From Proteles cristata cristata (taxonomy: Eukaryota; Chordata; Mammalia; Carnivora; Hyaenidae): 64,000 bases of DNA. The translations under genes and the position numbers were made by a program. The first letter of the stretch is position 1. Every line of letters starts with the position of its first letter. The notes beneath the pieces are model-generated. The model worked only from the letters and a program-made list of their open reading frames with translations. It was not told where the DNA came from and did not search any database. The stretch spans positions 496,001 to 560,000 of the forward strand of contig JAESUZ010003900.1 of assembly GCA_017311185.1 (NCBI GenBank), written 5' to 3'. Positions 11,900-24,353 of this stretch are shown in pieces.

Positions 11900-14850
11900 C
11901 AGTGTGAGTTGGATGATTTGTGAACCTCATTGTGAACAGCTCCAGTTTGTCTCCTCATGTTTCAGTCAGGTGCTGAGACTCTCCTAGGCCCCAGGAACAT
12001 AACAAGAGCATATTTTCAAACAACTATAAAAACAAAAACCAAAAAACCTATACCCAGACTCTAAGAATCTATGCTGCAAATCTCAGGATTTCCAAGTGAT
12101 TCCACAAGGCATCCTTTTGTATGATAAGTACCTCTAGTTCAGTTATATGGTAGGACAGTCTGCACTGTAGCCTGATGCTGAGCCCTTTCTTGCTCTGGAT
12201 GCCACCTAAGTCTGGGAGCCTTCTGAGTTACACAGTAAGAAAGAGAGTAAGTCCCAAGGTATATGCTATGTGTAAAATACAAACAGGTATACTCAGAACT
12301 GCTGTTTTAGTGGTAGGGGATACAGAGTGTATTAATGTGTCCTTTCTGGGGAAAGGCCATCCTCCATACCATTAAAGCCTTAAAAATTTACTGATATGGC
12401 AGGCCTGAATATTTTGGGGGTGTATCTTCAACCATCTGGGCATACGCTGTGTCTTTCTAGAGTGTCAAGAGTTCTTGTCTGCTCTCCAGACAGTTCTTTG
12501 ATCTGCTCTCCAGATCAAATTGACTTGATATCATCAGTATAGTGAACAAATGTGATGTTCTCTAAACTGTTAGGACAATTGAGGTCCTTACAGATCATAT
12601 GTCATAGACAGCAGGAAATTTAATATGTCCCTGGGACATGGCAGTGAACTGTAAACTCCCTTGTAAAAACAAACTTCTTTACCCCTCTTTGCTTATCAAG
12701 GTAGGAAGGAATGTACTTGCCATATCAGCAGTTACACACCAAGTTCCTGGTCTGTATTGATCTGCTTCAGATGATATCACATCTTGCACAGTAACTGTTA
12801 TTGGGGCTACCGTTCATTAAGTCTGTGGTTTACCTTTGTCTTTTGTGATCTATCTGGCTTTTGCCCCCCAGAGAAACATGGCAGAAATCTTAACTCTTGC
12901 CACATTAATTCTTTGCGAGGGAAATGACCTGTGAAATTTACCCAAGATAGAATACTGATTGTGATTTATGATTTTAAATGGGACCAGCATTTTACTCAGC
13001 CCTTCCTACGATAACCTTACCCCAAAAGTCAGAGAAGGTTTTTTTGAGGAAATGGCTACAGAGTGAATCCACAAACCTACTGGGCTTCCCATGAAAGGAA
13101 TCTGGGCCAGGACTCCATTTACAATGGCTTTCATAAACCCCACTCTAATGGAGGGCTTTGATAGTCTCTCAGGTCTGGATATTGTCTTTTTTACACTGTC
13201 TAACTTCTCTATGTAGGTTTTATTGAAGGAAAATATTTGGGGTATATCCATCATATGAAGTTGTGGTGGCATTACAAGTCCCTACCTCAAGGAGACCTGG
13301 CCTCCCCTTAAATCAGTAGGCTCTGTGTATGATAGTCAAGTCAGATCAGGAAACAGGGTGAGGGATCAGACTTTCTCACTGCAGTATATGAAAGAAACTC
13401 CTTACCCTCAGACCCCAAATAATCTGAAACAAATAAACATAAAAGGTGAATTTCTTGCTTATAAGGGACAGCTGGTCTTGGAAAGCATTGTGTCTCCAAA
13501 CAATAATTTTATATACAATTTGAGAAGCACAGAATTCAGGGATTGGCTAGCATCCAGCCAAGCATTTAGGGATTTGTTGGGTTTTAGCCACGGAGGCACA
13601 AACAAAGAGCAAACTCTGTTGATTGTGTGGCTTTAAGAAGCATGGGCTGCCACTGACTGGCTGACTTCTGAGGCTTAACTACTGAGGTAAAGCTGTCATC
13701 GATCAATTGGGATGGGTCTTAACTGTCTGTAACAGTAGCCATTCATGGTGGTGTTATAACTAGAAGAATCAATATTTTTCCCTAATGAAATTTCAGAATG
13801 GAACTTTGTTCTCAGGTAGCTGACAACAGCCTTTTGCTTATGACACCTTGATTTTTTTTTCTGGATACATAAGTATACACTAGTTGCTCATTTCTTTTGC
13901 CTCCAGGAACATCATTAGCCATTGTCACAGATACCTGTGGCCAAGACAGCCTGGTCATCTTGGTGCCTGGTGTGGTAATTACATCCACTTCGCTTCTGCT
14001 CTTCTGTCAGTTTCTCATCCTGTTGACACTAGTGTATTCAGTTTTATGGTAGCACTTGTTACTGTCAAATGTGGCCCCTAGAGGACAGTGACTGGTGAGA
14101 TTCTCAGGGATGCCTGTGACTTCTCTCATCAAAGAATTCCTCAGGGCCTTAATGAAAGAAGTTTGTGTTGGGCCCTCTCAAGCAATGTAGTAAGGTGGTA
14201 GTTCTCCACATGTGTGCAGAACTCTCCAAACATGGTTACATTCCTGAGTCATTTGAACTTTTTCTGAATACTTTGCAAGGGCAGTCCAGGATTTCTGCAT
14301 TATTTATTTTGGCCATTGTCATTCCTAAGCTTTAAGAAGCCCGTATCAGGACTGTATCATGACAAGCTCCTAGATTGCTAAGTCCTGAATCATAGGCAAG
14401 TGACCTCATCTCTGTAAATCCTCTCCTATTGCGCTTTATGGTCCTCTCCCTTCCTGATCCAGTACAGTCACCTCTGCTCTCCCGTGTGTTTTGCTAGTTT
14501 TTGCAGGTACATTTTCATCTGGTCCTGCAATTATTTTGGTAAATGAGCAGAGACTAAATTTTCCCTCTCAAAAAATGCTGAGCAATGGCACCTAGTTATT
14601 GAACAAGAGGTAAAGAGGAAAGGCAGGGAAGAGCCTTGGGAAAGATGAACATTATAGTTTAAGACAGCTGTCTGAAGTGAAGTCCTTACACAGTCTTTAG
14701 GGAAGTTAGCTTTAGCAAGAGGGAAAAAAGATGATTCTTTGTATCCATAGGGTTTGGCTATTTGAGCTTCAAGAGCAGGAGGCATATCCACTCAAATGCC
14801 TCTATGCAAATTCTCAATAGCCTCTTTGTGAAGTCCTTGGCTTGAGGGGA
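11900..14850 (-). mobile_element. Endogenous retrovirus internal fossil (class III-like), antisense
   Basis: Minus-strand translation keeps scattered retroviral landmarks: an RT active-site remnant (HYTDDI) at about 12527-12544, a degenerate PQGY-type block about 80 bp upstream of it, and a longer open piece at 13006-13272 containing GFMKAIVNG and SPVGLWIHS. Upstream (13.3-14.85 kb) is probably gag-side sequence. Frames are broken many times and no flanking LTR is recognised. It is distinct in sequence from the ERVL copy at 46-53 kb. Boundaries are approximate. Inference: an old ERVL-related family. Confidence 0.55.
12530..12541 (-). pseudogene. Reverse transcriptase Y-x-D-D remnant
   Basis: The four minus-strand codons read Tyr-Thr-Asp-Asp, the position of the catalytic aspartate pair of retroviral reverse transcriptase. 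The surrounding frame is interrupted, so no enzyme is made. Confidence 0.6.
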
Positions 14851-15045
14851 GAAATTGTTTGACATTGTAAGGTAGGGGAGCTAGAAATACTTAAGAACAC
14901 ACTAGAATGATTTAAAGGTATGTAAGACATTGGATGTGTGAGGAGAAGAGAATATCATTCATGATGGAAATTTTTAGATATTATAAGAAATAAGTGGTTT
15001 TAAATCATAAAGTAAAAGATGTATTTTAAGAACATGAACAAACAG

Positions 15046-15231
15046 GGGTGCCTGGATGGCTCAGTCAGTTAAGCTTCTGACTTCGGCTCAGGTCATGATC
15101 TCACGGTTCGTGGGTTCGAGCCCCGTGTTGGGCTCTGTGCTGACAGCTAGCTCAGAGCCTGGAGCCTGCTTCTGATTCTGTGTCTGCCTCTCTCTCAGAA
15201 ATAAATAAAACGTTAAATTTTTTTTTTTTTA
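15046..15231 (+). mobile_element. Carnivore SINE
   Basis: Head 'gggtgcctggatggctcagtcagttaag', clear B box 'ggttcgagcccc', short CT body, AAATAAATAAAA tail then poly(T)-like run. An 18-bp target duplication at 15028-15045 and 15232-15249 has one mismatch. Confidence 0.95.
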
Positions 15232-15533
15232 AAGAACATGGACAAACAGATGTTCTTTAAGAAAGAAGGAAAAAAAAAAGCACACAAAACAACAACAAAG
15301 GAGGCTTTGTTAGTAGTAAGGACTGATGAACAAGAAAGATCAAAGAGTTTGACCCAAAGTGTCTGGATTGCCTCAACCAGAAGGCAGCCTTACAGTCTGT
15401 ATATCAAGGTAGCATATAGGATGAGGGACCAAAGTTTTGGAATAAATGATCTAAGTAATGTGATAGGGATACATTAAATCATAGAGTCATAAATCCATTA
15501 TTCAGCCTATTACAGATAGAAACAGCAAACGTT

Positions 15534-15723
15534 GGGGTGCCTGGGTGGCTCAGTTAGTTAAGTGTCCGGCTTCAGCTCAGGTCACGATCTCACAGTCAGT
15601 TAGTTCAAGGCCCGCTTTGGGCTCTGTGCTAACTGCTTAGGATACTGTCTCCCTTGGTCTCTGCCCCTCCCCCACTCACTCTCTGTCTCTCAAAAACGAA
15701 TGTTAAAAAAAATTTTAAAGAAA
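15534..15723 (+). mobile_element. Carnivore SINE
   Basis: Head 'ggggtgcctgggtggctcagttag' and shortened body. Flanks agaaacagcaaacgtt (15518-15533) and agaaacaacaaatgtt (15724-15739) are the diverged duplication. Confidence 0.95.
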
Positions 15724-15829
15724 AGAAACAACAAATGTTAATGAAGTCACAAAAATAATTTGCTGTGAATTTTATTACAATGATCTATGATCTAGATCAG
15801 TGTGCTTATGGGGTGAAGTTGAAGGAAAT

Positions 15830-15992
15830 AGTGGAAGAATATAAATCAATGAAGAGAAAAGCCATATGAACATATTGGATAGTCAGTTAATGCTTGATAT
15901 ATATTATTATTTCCATAGATTTTGAAAAGATGTTTATTAAAATTTGACATTTATTCTTGATTAAAACTCAGTAAAGTAGGAATCCAGTGCTG

Positions 15993-16033
<41 letters not shown>

Positions 16034-16470
16034 ACATACACCCCAGAAACCCAGCATCATGCTTACTAGCAGGGCAGAAGTGGGGGAGTAAATGGTTAAA
16101 AATAAGACAAGAATGACCTTTGTCATAACTATTATTTACCATCACTCGAGTGTATCCAAACAACACAATCAGGTAGAAGAAAGAAGCAAAAGGCATACAG
16201 TTGAAAATCAGACAAAATATTTGTAGATGACATATTGTTTACCTGGAAAAACCCAGAGAGTTAATAAGAGCATTATTATAAGTGTTGAGAAATTTGAGGA
16301 AGGTGTGTGGGCATAAAATTATTATTGAAAAACCTCTTTAATATTTATAAACAAAAGAAACAGTTTGAAAATCCAAAGAAGTAAAGACTGTCTGTTAGTA
16401 TTATATACTTAAAATACCTAGGAATAAAATTAAAATAAATGTGCAGGATATATGTGAAATGTTTAAAACA
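15830..16470 (+). mobile_element. Old L1 ORF2 fragment, sense, interrupted by (CA)n
   Basis: Sense-strand remnants of the L1 ORF2 reverse transcriptase: 'attttgaaaagatgtttattaaa' (the AEKAFDK region), 'aaactcagtaaagtaggaat', 'tttgtagatgacatattg' (the FADD region) and 'taaaatacctaggaataaaat'. A CA microsatellite sits between the two parts. Stops and indels throughout. Confidence 0.7.
15994..16031. repeat. (CA)n microsatellite
   Basis: About 19 uninterrupted CA units inside the old L1 piece. On the minus strand it creates a false Cys-Val open frame. Confidence 0.97.
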
Positions 16471-17743
16471 CAAAGTGTTTCATATTTCAAATATACAAAA
16501 ATAAGCAAAATAATGGCTGGATCTCTATACATTCATCTTCCATTCATAGCAATATTATTTCACATTTATTCCTACCCATATTATTTTGAACCATTCAAAA
16601 CATGAAATAATTTTACTGATATATGTTTATGTATATATTTCTTAAACCATTAAATATGTAGCTGTCCTTTAATTATTCATAATACCCAATTATCCTTCAT
16701 AAAATCCTATATATATGAATAAAATCATATATATATTAAAGTATACACACACACACACACACACATACACACACACACACACACGGTACAAGTTTATTTG
16801 CTGAAGAAACTAGAAATTGTATTATTTGTCCTGTGTAGTTTCATACAGTGTAGTTTAACCTATTCCTCTGAGGTCTCTGATTTTTAACTTGGATCTACAG
16901 CCTTGATCTGATTTGAGTTCAATTTTTTAGCAAGATTATGTTATAGGTAATGTAATGTTCTAATATCAGGAGACACAAAATACCTGGTTGTCTCTATTTT
17001 TGTAATGTTAACAGCTGTTCATGCTCAATGACTAGATTCATTCATTTAATAGGAGTTGCAAATGGTGATGTTCTAAGCCTAACATTAATTCTTAATTTAT
17101 TAGCTGAGATATTTCTATAAAGAGCAACATTCCTCTTCTCTGTGGCAGAATGTGTATAAGGTTACCTTTTTACCTAGTTGGCAGTTTGCCAAAGAATGTA
17201 TTTTCTTTCCTAGCATCTTCCAATGGGAACCAGTTAGATCTTTAAAATAATATTTTTTTAACTCACGGATTTGATAATATCTGATGTATTTCATTTATTG
17301 TGGTTATTACCGTTAATATCAATGACAGTCTTTTTATCAGGAAAGATAGAATTAGAATATCATCTAGTTATTTGTTTCACCCTATATTATAGGTAAAAAT
17401 CTCAAATAACAGTACTATCAATGATACCACCATCAACAATGTGATTACTAAAATCATTTTTCAAGTTCTTCTATCTTTATACTATAATCTCTTGGGATTT
17501 GCAGTCAAATTACAGTGTTCTCTTACGTCACTTGGAATACGTCCTCTGTATTGATATGCCATCAACTAGATCCAAAATTATTATCTCTATTATATAATAT
17601 AAAATATGTTATTTTTAATTTTGGGAGATTTATTTAGTAAAAGAGGTACTTTTGTTTCATGACTATATAAATACTTAGAATTTCCAAAATAAAATCTCTA
17701 AGTAATGCATATTCATAGAAACTTAAGTTCTCTATCTGCCTCC
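16471..17743. other. Unclassified AT-rich sequence with (AC)n
   Basis: No gene or family recognised. It contains an interrupted (AC)n microsatellite at 16745-16784 next to TATATA tracts at 16710-16735. Confidence 0.5.
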
Positions 17744-17867
17744 TTTTTTCTTAAGTTTTTTAAAAGTTTATTTATTTAAGTAATCTCTACACCCAATGTG
17801 GGGCTCGAACTCACATCCTCAAGATCAAGGGTCACATGCTCTTCTGACTAAGCCAGCCAGGTGCCCC
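17744..17867 (-). mobile_element. Short-form carnivore SINE
   Basis: A 124-bp copy holding only the tRNA-like head ('ccagccaggtgcccc' at right) and a short A-rich tail, without the CT-rich body. Target duplication agttctctatctgcctcc (17726-17743) against agttctttgtctgcctcc (17868-17885), two mismatches. Confidence 0.95.
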
Positions 17868-17950
17868 AGTTCTTTGTCTGCCTCCTGTATTGAGTGACCT
17901 CTCTTATAAATATCAATGTGAAAAAAAATTATGGCTTATTCTTTCATTTG

Positions 17951-18167
17951 TGTGTGTGTGTTTTCCCTTTAAAAATTTTAAATGTTTGTTTATTTTGGAG
18001 AAAGAGCATGAATGGAGGAAGAGGAGAGAGACAGAGGGGTACAGAGGATGTGAAGTGGGCTCTGTGCTGATAGCAGGGAACTTGATGCACAGTTCAAAGT
18101 CATGAACTGTGAAATCATGACCTAAGCCAAAGTCAGACACTTAACTGACTGAACCACCCAGCTGTCC
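17951..18167 (-). mobile_element. Carnivore SINE, diverged
   Basis: Minus-strand head at the right ('gaaccacccagctgtcc'), GA body, TTTATTT tail. Flanks 'ttcatttgt' and 'ttccatttgt' are a plausible duplication. Confidence 0.85.
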
Positions 18168-18189
18168 TTCTTCCATTTGTTTTTAATAT

Positions 18190-18540
18190 AAGTATATATT
18201 TATTTATATTACCCTGTTTTATCAAATAAATGCCAGTGTACCATATGTACTTTCCTTAATCTTTCTCTTTTTTAATTTAGTAATATATCTTAGATATAAT
18301 TACACAGATATTTCTTATTCTTTATTATTACTGCATAGTATACCACTGTATAGACTATTGTTTATTCATCTAATATCTGAGAAATAGGGTTTTTAAATCC
18401 TAAAATACATATAGTTGCACATAGTAGAATAGTATTTTTATCCTGTGCCTAGAGGCTGAAATTGTATTAGTATAGTCTAATTGTTTGGACTTAAGGTTAA
18501 TTAAAGTAGATATCAACAGATGTGGTTCATAATTTTATTT
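18190..18540 (-). mobile_element. Possible old L1 3' region, antisense
   Basis: The pattern 'ctgcatagtataccactgtatagac' followed by 'tttattcatct' resembles the old-L1 block usually seen as 'tgcatagtattccattgtatggat' in antisense. Too decayed for boundaries. Confidence 0.3.
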
Positions 18541-18596
18541 ATCTGATTTTGATTGCTTGGACCATATCTAGAAACTTGCGTGTATCTTTGTTATTG

Positions 18597-18825
18597 GTTT
18601 CTTTACTTTTTTAAATGTTTGTTGGTTGGTTGGTTGGTTTTTAAGAGAAAGAGAGAGAGCATGAGTAGAGGAGGGGCAGGGAGGGAGACAGAGAATCCCA
18701 AGCAGGCTCTGTGCACTTAACACAAAGCCTGACGTGAGGCTCAAACTCAAACCATGAGATCATGATCTGAGCTGAGCTGAAATCAAGAGACGAACGCTTA
18801 CCTGACTAAGCTACCCAGGCACCCC
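18597..18825 (-). mobile_element. Carnivore SINE with (GGTT)n in its tail
   Basis: Full minus-strand SINE. The tail complement has expanded to GTTGGTTGGTTGGTTGGTT near 18619-18640. Target duplication atctttgttattg at 18584-18596 and 18826-18838. Confidence 0.95.
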
Positions 18826-18977
18826 ATCTTTGTTATTGTTTTGAAGCCAATCTCATTCTTTTAGAATGTAAAGAATTTTTTAAATGTTGATTTTTGTTCC
18901 TGTTGGATTTGTGGAAATCACAAATTTGACAAATGTACTTTCTATAACTTCTTTAAAATAACTGCAAAAATTGTAGT

Positions 18978-19082
18978 TTATTTTTGCATTTTTAAAGTAG
19001 GATCCACACCCAACAGGGGGCTTGAATTTATGACCATGAGATCAATAGTTGCATGCTCTATGACTGAGCCAGCCAGGCGCCC
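18978..19082 (-). mobile_element. Short-form carnivore SINE
   Basis: About 105 bp, tRNA-like head only ('gccagccaggcgccc' at right) with A-rich tail, the same short form as 17744-17867. Confidence 0.9.
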
Positions 19083-19921
19083 TTGAAATTGCGGTACTTT
19101 TTTGAACCAAATACATGATCTGAGATTACCACAATAGTGTTTCTTCCAGAGGACAATGACCAATCAATTAATAATATTTAGGGTATATTTAAAAAATGAC
19201 TCAACGTTATTTTAACTGTCTGAAATTCTTTAAATCCTCCTCAGAGAGTAGGGAGAATTGTTTTTAATATTTGAGTTTTTAAATGCTTTTAAAATTTAAA
19301 ATATAAAGGAGTTAAGATGCCAAATTTGTCATAATTACACAGATTAGATTCTAGAAATAGCAAATGTCTAGATACTAACAATGTATAAACTCAATAGAAC
19401 AGTTATTGCCAAATATCTGGAAATCAAAATGTGTTAGTGATAATACCTTAGACTTTTATAGTACTTTTCAATTTGTATAGCACCCCCCATCCTTTATTTA
19501 CTTGATCCCCCACAACAACTCTAAGATGAAGGTAGAGCAAATCCAATCATCTTCATGGGAAAACTGACTCAGAAAGGAACAGCTTTCCCTAGTGGGCATA
19601 CAATCAGTTCAATTTTGCTACTTGTCCATTCTAATTCCATTACAAATATCATGCAGAACCAATTTCAATGAGAGCAAAACTCAGCGTCATTTTGTCAGTG
19701 AATGTCTGGCTTTAAGCGACCATTTAACTGGTTTCTTTGATAATGGTCTGAGGAAAATCTGAAAATGTAAACACTAAAAAAAGAGCTGCTATTGAATTGA
19801 CTAGAATAGCAGCTAAACTTCTTTTGGAAAGAAGTAATGTGAAAGTAATCTGAAGGAAACCACACATGTGCACATGCATGTTGGCATAGATGCACGCACA
19901 TGCATGCACATGAGCGCTCGT

Positions 19922-19922
<1 letters not shown>
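19083..19922. other. Unclassified sequence with a MIR-like patch
   Basis: 19440-19620 reads like reverse MIR ('ccccacaacaactctaagatgaagg', 'catgggaaaactgactcag'). The rest is unrecognised and no gene is seen. Confidence 0.4.

Positions 19923-19959
<37 letters not shown>
19923..19959. repeat. (CA)n microsatellite
   Basis: About 18 CA units preceded by a CATGCA-rich alternating purine-pyrimidine tract (19860-19922), so the whole 100 bp is strongly alternating sequence. Confidence 0.97.
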
Positions 19960-19961
<2 letters not shown>

Positions 19962-20828
19962 GTTGAAAGAAAACGCTAAACCATAACATAGTTTCAAGCT
20001 GAGACTCTTAAAACCGCTGTCATTAGAGATGTCTTGGTAATACAGTGAGGATAGAACAGTCTGGCTTGAAGAAATCTGGGGGCTTTATTAACCTCAGGAT
20101 TCCTGCTGCTGTTATGCTGACAGCCAATATGTCTTAGTGAAGATCAAAGAAATAGGGTTTCATAAAATTTTATCAAGGTTGACTTCTCTGTACTATACAT
20201 TCCCACTTTGATGTTTGTCACCTGTGTCCCATAATAAGCAGGGTAGTTGTTAGCAAAGAAGGTAGAGTGAGTACATTGTTACCTACTCATTTCATATGCT
20301 ATTGACATACCCACGTGTGTAGCAAATGCTAGTAGTTTTTAAAAGTTACCTTATGAGGCAGGCTCTCCTGTATTCTTGGCTTAATGGACATTCTTAGACC
20401 CATGCGTGTCCTTCCTGGTATACAATCTCAATAGATAAGCAAACTCAGAGTACATAGATCCAACACAGCAGATATAAAGAATTCCAATTTTACCTGTAAC
20501 TTTTGATGACAAAAGAATTATAAAATGTGTGAAGGAAAAGCAGGTATGAACAGATGAAAGCAATAATAGTGATTATGGAAGTCACTTATTTAGAAAAATA
20601 AAAGGGATGTAGAATACAGTCCAAACTGGTAACATGGTTTTACAATATTTTACAATTTCATCCCTTCAGCTGTAATCTCAATATATTTTGAGCCCCTACA
20701 ACAGAAAGAAAAAAAATTATCCTCATTAATAGTTGACTGACATACATTTAAGGAGCTGCTAATATATAATATTAAATATCATTGTAAATATATAATAGAG
20801 AATATGGGAGATTCAGTCAGAATATTCT
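19960..20828. other. Unclassified sequence
   Basis: No recognised repeat or gene in about 870 bp. Confidence 0.4.
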
Positions 20829-21063
20829 TTTTAAAAATTTTTAATGTTTATTTATTTACCTTTGAAAGAGAGAGAGAGAGAGAGAGAGAGACAAAGCATG
20901 ATCAGGGAAGGGGCAGAGAGAGAGGGAGACACAGAATTTAAAATAGGCTCCAGGTTCTGAGCTACCAGCATGGAGTCCAAAGCAGGGCTCAAACCCACAG
21001 ACCGTGGGATCATGACCTGAGCTGAAATCGGATGCTTAACCGACTGAGCCACGCAAGCACCCC
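20829..21063 (-). mobile_element. Carnivore SINE with (GA)n tract
   Basis: Minus-strand full-length copy, head complement 'gactgagccacgcaagcaccc' at right, (AG)n expansion at 20867-20891, AAATAAATAA tail complement at left. Confidence 0.95.
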
Positions 21064-23500
21064 TGGATTATCCTAAAGTCAACAAATCACCATGTTGACT
21101 GTATGTACAGTTAATATTCCCATGCTGAAGTAAGCTCTATTTTTAAAATAACAATCATATGTGCATTTCACTGCCACTGCAGTTTGAGTTATTTCCAAGT
21201 CTCATGCCATGTGCTTGAACATACAACACGACTGTATTTACACTGTGTTGTAATTGTTAGGATGTCGTGGAGAATTCTCTTTCTTGAAATATGTGTGCTT
21301 TATTAATAATTATGTTACAGAGTATTTGAACATTTAGAATCACTGTTATAGCTGCTTAGACATCATGACATCATTTTAAAGTTTTTTTTTTTTACATTGG
21401 CATTTTTGCATGACTTTGTAATACTGAAATATGTCATATTTTAATATATTTAGAACATAATATACCATTTTAACACAAAATCTTTCTTCCACTATTTATT
21501 ATTATTATTACTACTACTAGAAGTGAAGACTGTGTAAGCAGCATACTATAAAAGTATTCTTAAGAAACTGCTTAACTCGAAGATCATGAAAGAATAGGTT
21601 CTTCTTCAAAATCAGAAAGAATTAGTTTTTGAGATTATTATCACGATTTGCTAAAGAACAAGCGTAAGGTACCAAGTGAAAAAAGTCTTTAGAACCAATG
21701 GTGCTATATATTTTCCTTTTCATTTATCCCATTACTAAAAAGAAATAATTCTTTAGAAAAGGAAAAATGTGTTATTGGAGACTCCTTTTGTGAAGACCTC
21801 AATATTGCAAATGCTAATAGTAACTATTATTTAATACCCATTGAGCTCCAGGGATTACTCATATAATAACTCAACCCTAGCAACCCTTTATGCTATTATA
21901 TCTCCATTTTGTAGATGAAGAAACTGAGGGTCAGAGCCATGAAGATAAAAACACAAATGTGAACTGTAATTTGATTAAAAAGAGAGTGTATATTTTAAGT
22001 TATATTTTCTTTTTATTGTTCCAGCTGGAGCTTTTCCTTTTCTTTCTGTATAATAAGTGCTATATTAGGAACAGAAGGTAAATAAAATCAGAAATACTTA
22101 GCATATGGAAAAATAGACAAGCATTTGAGTCTGGATGTTAGAAATAATTCTCTCCAGGAAACAAAATACAGTATTTATTTTATCCACATGACCTTCACAG
22201 AACCCTTGCAGGATCTTCCAAAGAAATGTCATAATGTCAGGAGTTTCACCCCCCAGGGAAGAATAAGAGCCCGGAAAATTAGGTCGTTTTGGGAGTAAAT
22301 GGGATAATAAGGATGAGATAATCTTTGAATTGTGGTGATGGAAGAATGTCAGAAGCACTGTCAGCATTTGGACTTTCCAAGCTGTGCCACCTCCTCTACC
22401 AGGATCCAGAATGGCAAGCAGCCCCAGCTGTGCTTGGCTGTGTGCACTGGAGGACACTTCTTTGCTGTGCTTGCACAGGCCAAAGACCTCACCTATTCAT
22501 CTTTGATGTAGAGCATGGAGATGATGTCTGGCCTATATAGGAGCCATTCAAGTAAGTGTTTATTCAGGAAACACATACTCCAGATGAATAACAGGAGCAA
22601 GTAATTACAAAATCATTTACTGAATAGTTTCTTGATGATCACTTTTACAAAAAGCATGTTGAAAAATGGACTCCTCTATACCCTTAAAAGCTTTTCACAG
22701 TGAAAACTGTTTTGTGTTATAAAGTCCCATTAGGTATGTCACAAGAGCTCACATCTATATGCTTTTGTATGTTATGGGAGCCTAAGTATATTCTTTGAAT
22801 GATCTGAGCACAGCTTTTTCTAAATAAAAATATTTATAAAAATAATTCTTTTTCAGAGGTAGCATGTTAGGACAGGGAGACCTATTTCCGAAATAGGGGT
22901 TCTGGAATATAGCCTACAAACACTTAACACCTAGTTAGAAACAGCTACTATATGTAGCTACTAACTATTTAGTAGCATTTATATATCCTTTTTTATTACT
23001 TATAAAAGGGTCAGGAACTACAATATACAGATATAAGTTGTGCATTGTATGACAACTCTCACTTGACTTCAATTAATTTGTTTAATTTTTACTTTTTAAT
23101 ATGATATCACATTTTATCAGAGGGAGACTTTCTGCTGAGTAGTTTACATGTGTGATCCTCAAATGGAAGTACTCATGATGGATGAGGCTAGTAGGGCTAA
23201 ATTCAATGTTGATTTGTCTGCCCTTAATCTGGGCGATACTGAGGTATCCTTGGAATGTGTAACTTGATGAAGAGATTCTTGGATAGTCTCAGAGTGGAAA
23301 GGAGCTAGGATTAAATCCAGATGGAGCCTGGCACCTAAACATGAATGAAGTTAGAAATACTTGAAGGTCAAATGTTTTTGAGAGTCTCAGAAGCCACTGG
23401 AGTTTTCATAGCAAACAGACAGGATGAATTCTGGACGGAAGAGTATGTAATTTTCCAGGTTGATTTATTGAGATAAGTGACATATATATCTCTGTTTTCT
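21064..23500. other. Mostly unclassified sequence with a MIR-like patch and a GC-richer block
   Basis: 21800-21960 is reverse-MIR-like ('ccattttgtagatgaagaaactgagg'). 22190-22545 is GC-richer than its surroundings, with frames on both strands (22098-22457 minus, 22325-22540 plus), but no domain is recognised. The remainder is AT-rich. Confidence 0.4.
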
Positions 23501-23725
23501 ATTGCTTATTATATTTTTTCTTAAATTATTTATTCTCAAGTTGGTTTACATGTAACACCCAGTACTTATCCCAACAAGTGCCCTCCCCCAGGCCCATCAA
23601 CCCTTTTTCCTCCCCCCAACGCCCATCAGCTCTCAGTTTGTTCTCAGCACTCAAGAGTCTCTCATGGTTTGCCTCCCTCCTTTTCCCCAACTATTTTTCC
23701 CCTTCTTCCCCATAATGGGCCTCCA

Positions 23726-24007
23726 TTAAGTTCCTCCTAATCCTCCTATATGTGCAAACATATGGTATCTGTCCTTCTCTGCCTGACTTATATCGCTCAG
23801 CATAACACCCTCAAGGCCCATCCATGTTGCTACACACGGCCAGATTTCATTCTTTCTCATTGCCATGTAGTATTCCATCATATAGATAAACCACATCTTC
23901 CTGATCCATTTGTCAGTTGATGGACACTTAGGCTCTTTCCATGTTATGGCTATTGTTGAGAGTGCTACTATGAACATTGGGGTACATGTGTCCCTATGCA
24001 TCAGCAC
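23726..24007 (-). pseudogene. L1 ORF2 extreme C-terminus, fragment
   Basis: 93 codons including the block MWFIYMMEYYMAMRKNE and the Cys-containing stretch near the ORF2 end. Separated from the upstream ORF2 piece by frameshifts or stops. Confidence 0.85.
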
Positions 24008-24353
24008 TCCTATATCCCTTGGGTAAATTCCTAGCAGTGCTACTGCTGGTCATAGGGGAGTTCTATTGTTAATTTTTTGAGGAACCTCCACACTGTTTTC
24101 CAGAGGGGCTGCTCCAGTTTATATTCCCACCAACAGTGTAGGATGGTGCCCATTTCTCCACATCCTTGCCAGCATCTAGAGCCTCCTGATTTGTTCATTT
24201 TAGCCACTCTGACTGGTGTGAGATGGTATCACAGTGTGGTTTTGATTTGTATTTCCCTGATGCTGAGGGATGCTGAGCATCGTTTCATGTGTCTGTTGGC
24301 CATCTGGATGTCCTCTTTGGAGAAGTGTCTGTTCATGTCTTCTGCCCATTTCT

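Noticed and set aside
19695..19997. Cys-Val repeat protein frames at the CA microsatellite (also at 15951-16196)
   Set aside because: They are produced by translating (TG)n/(CA)n in any frame. No gene structure.
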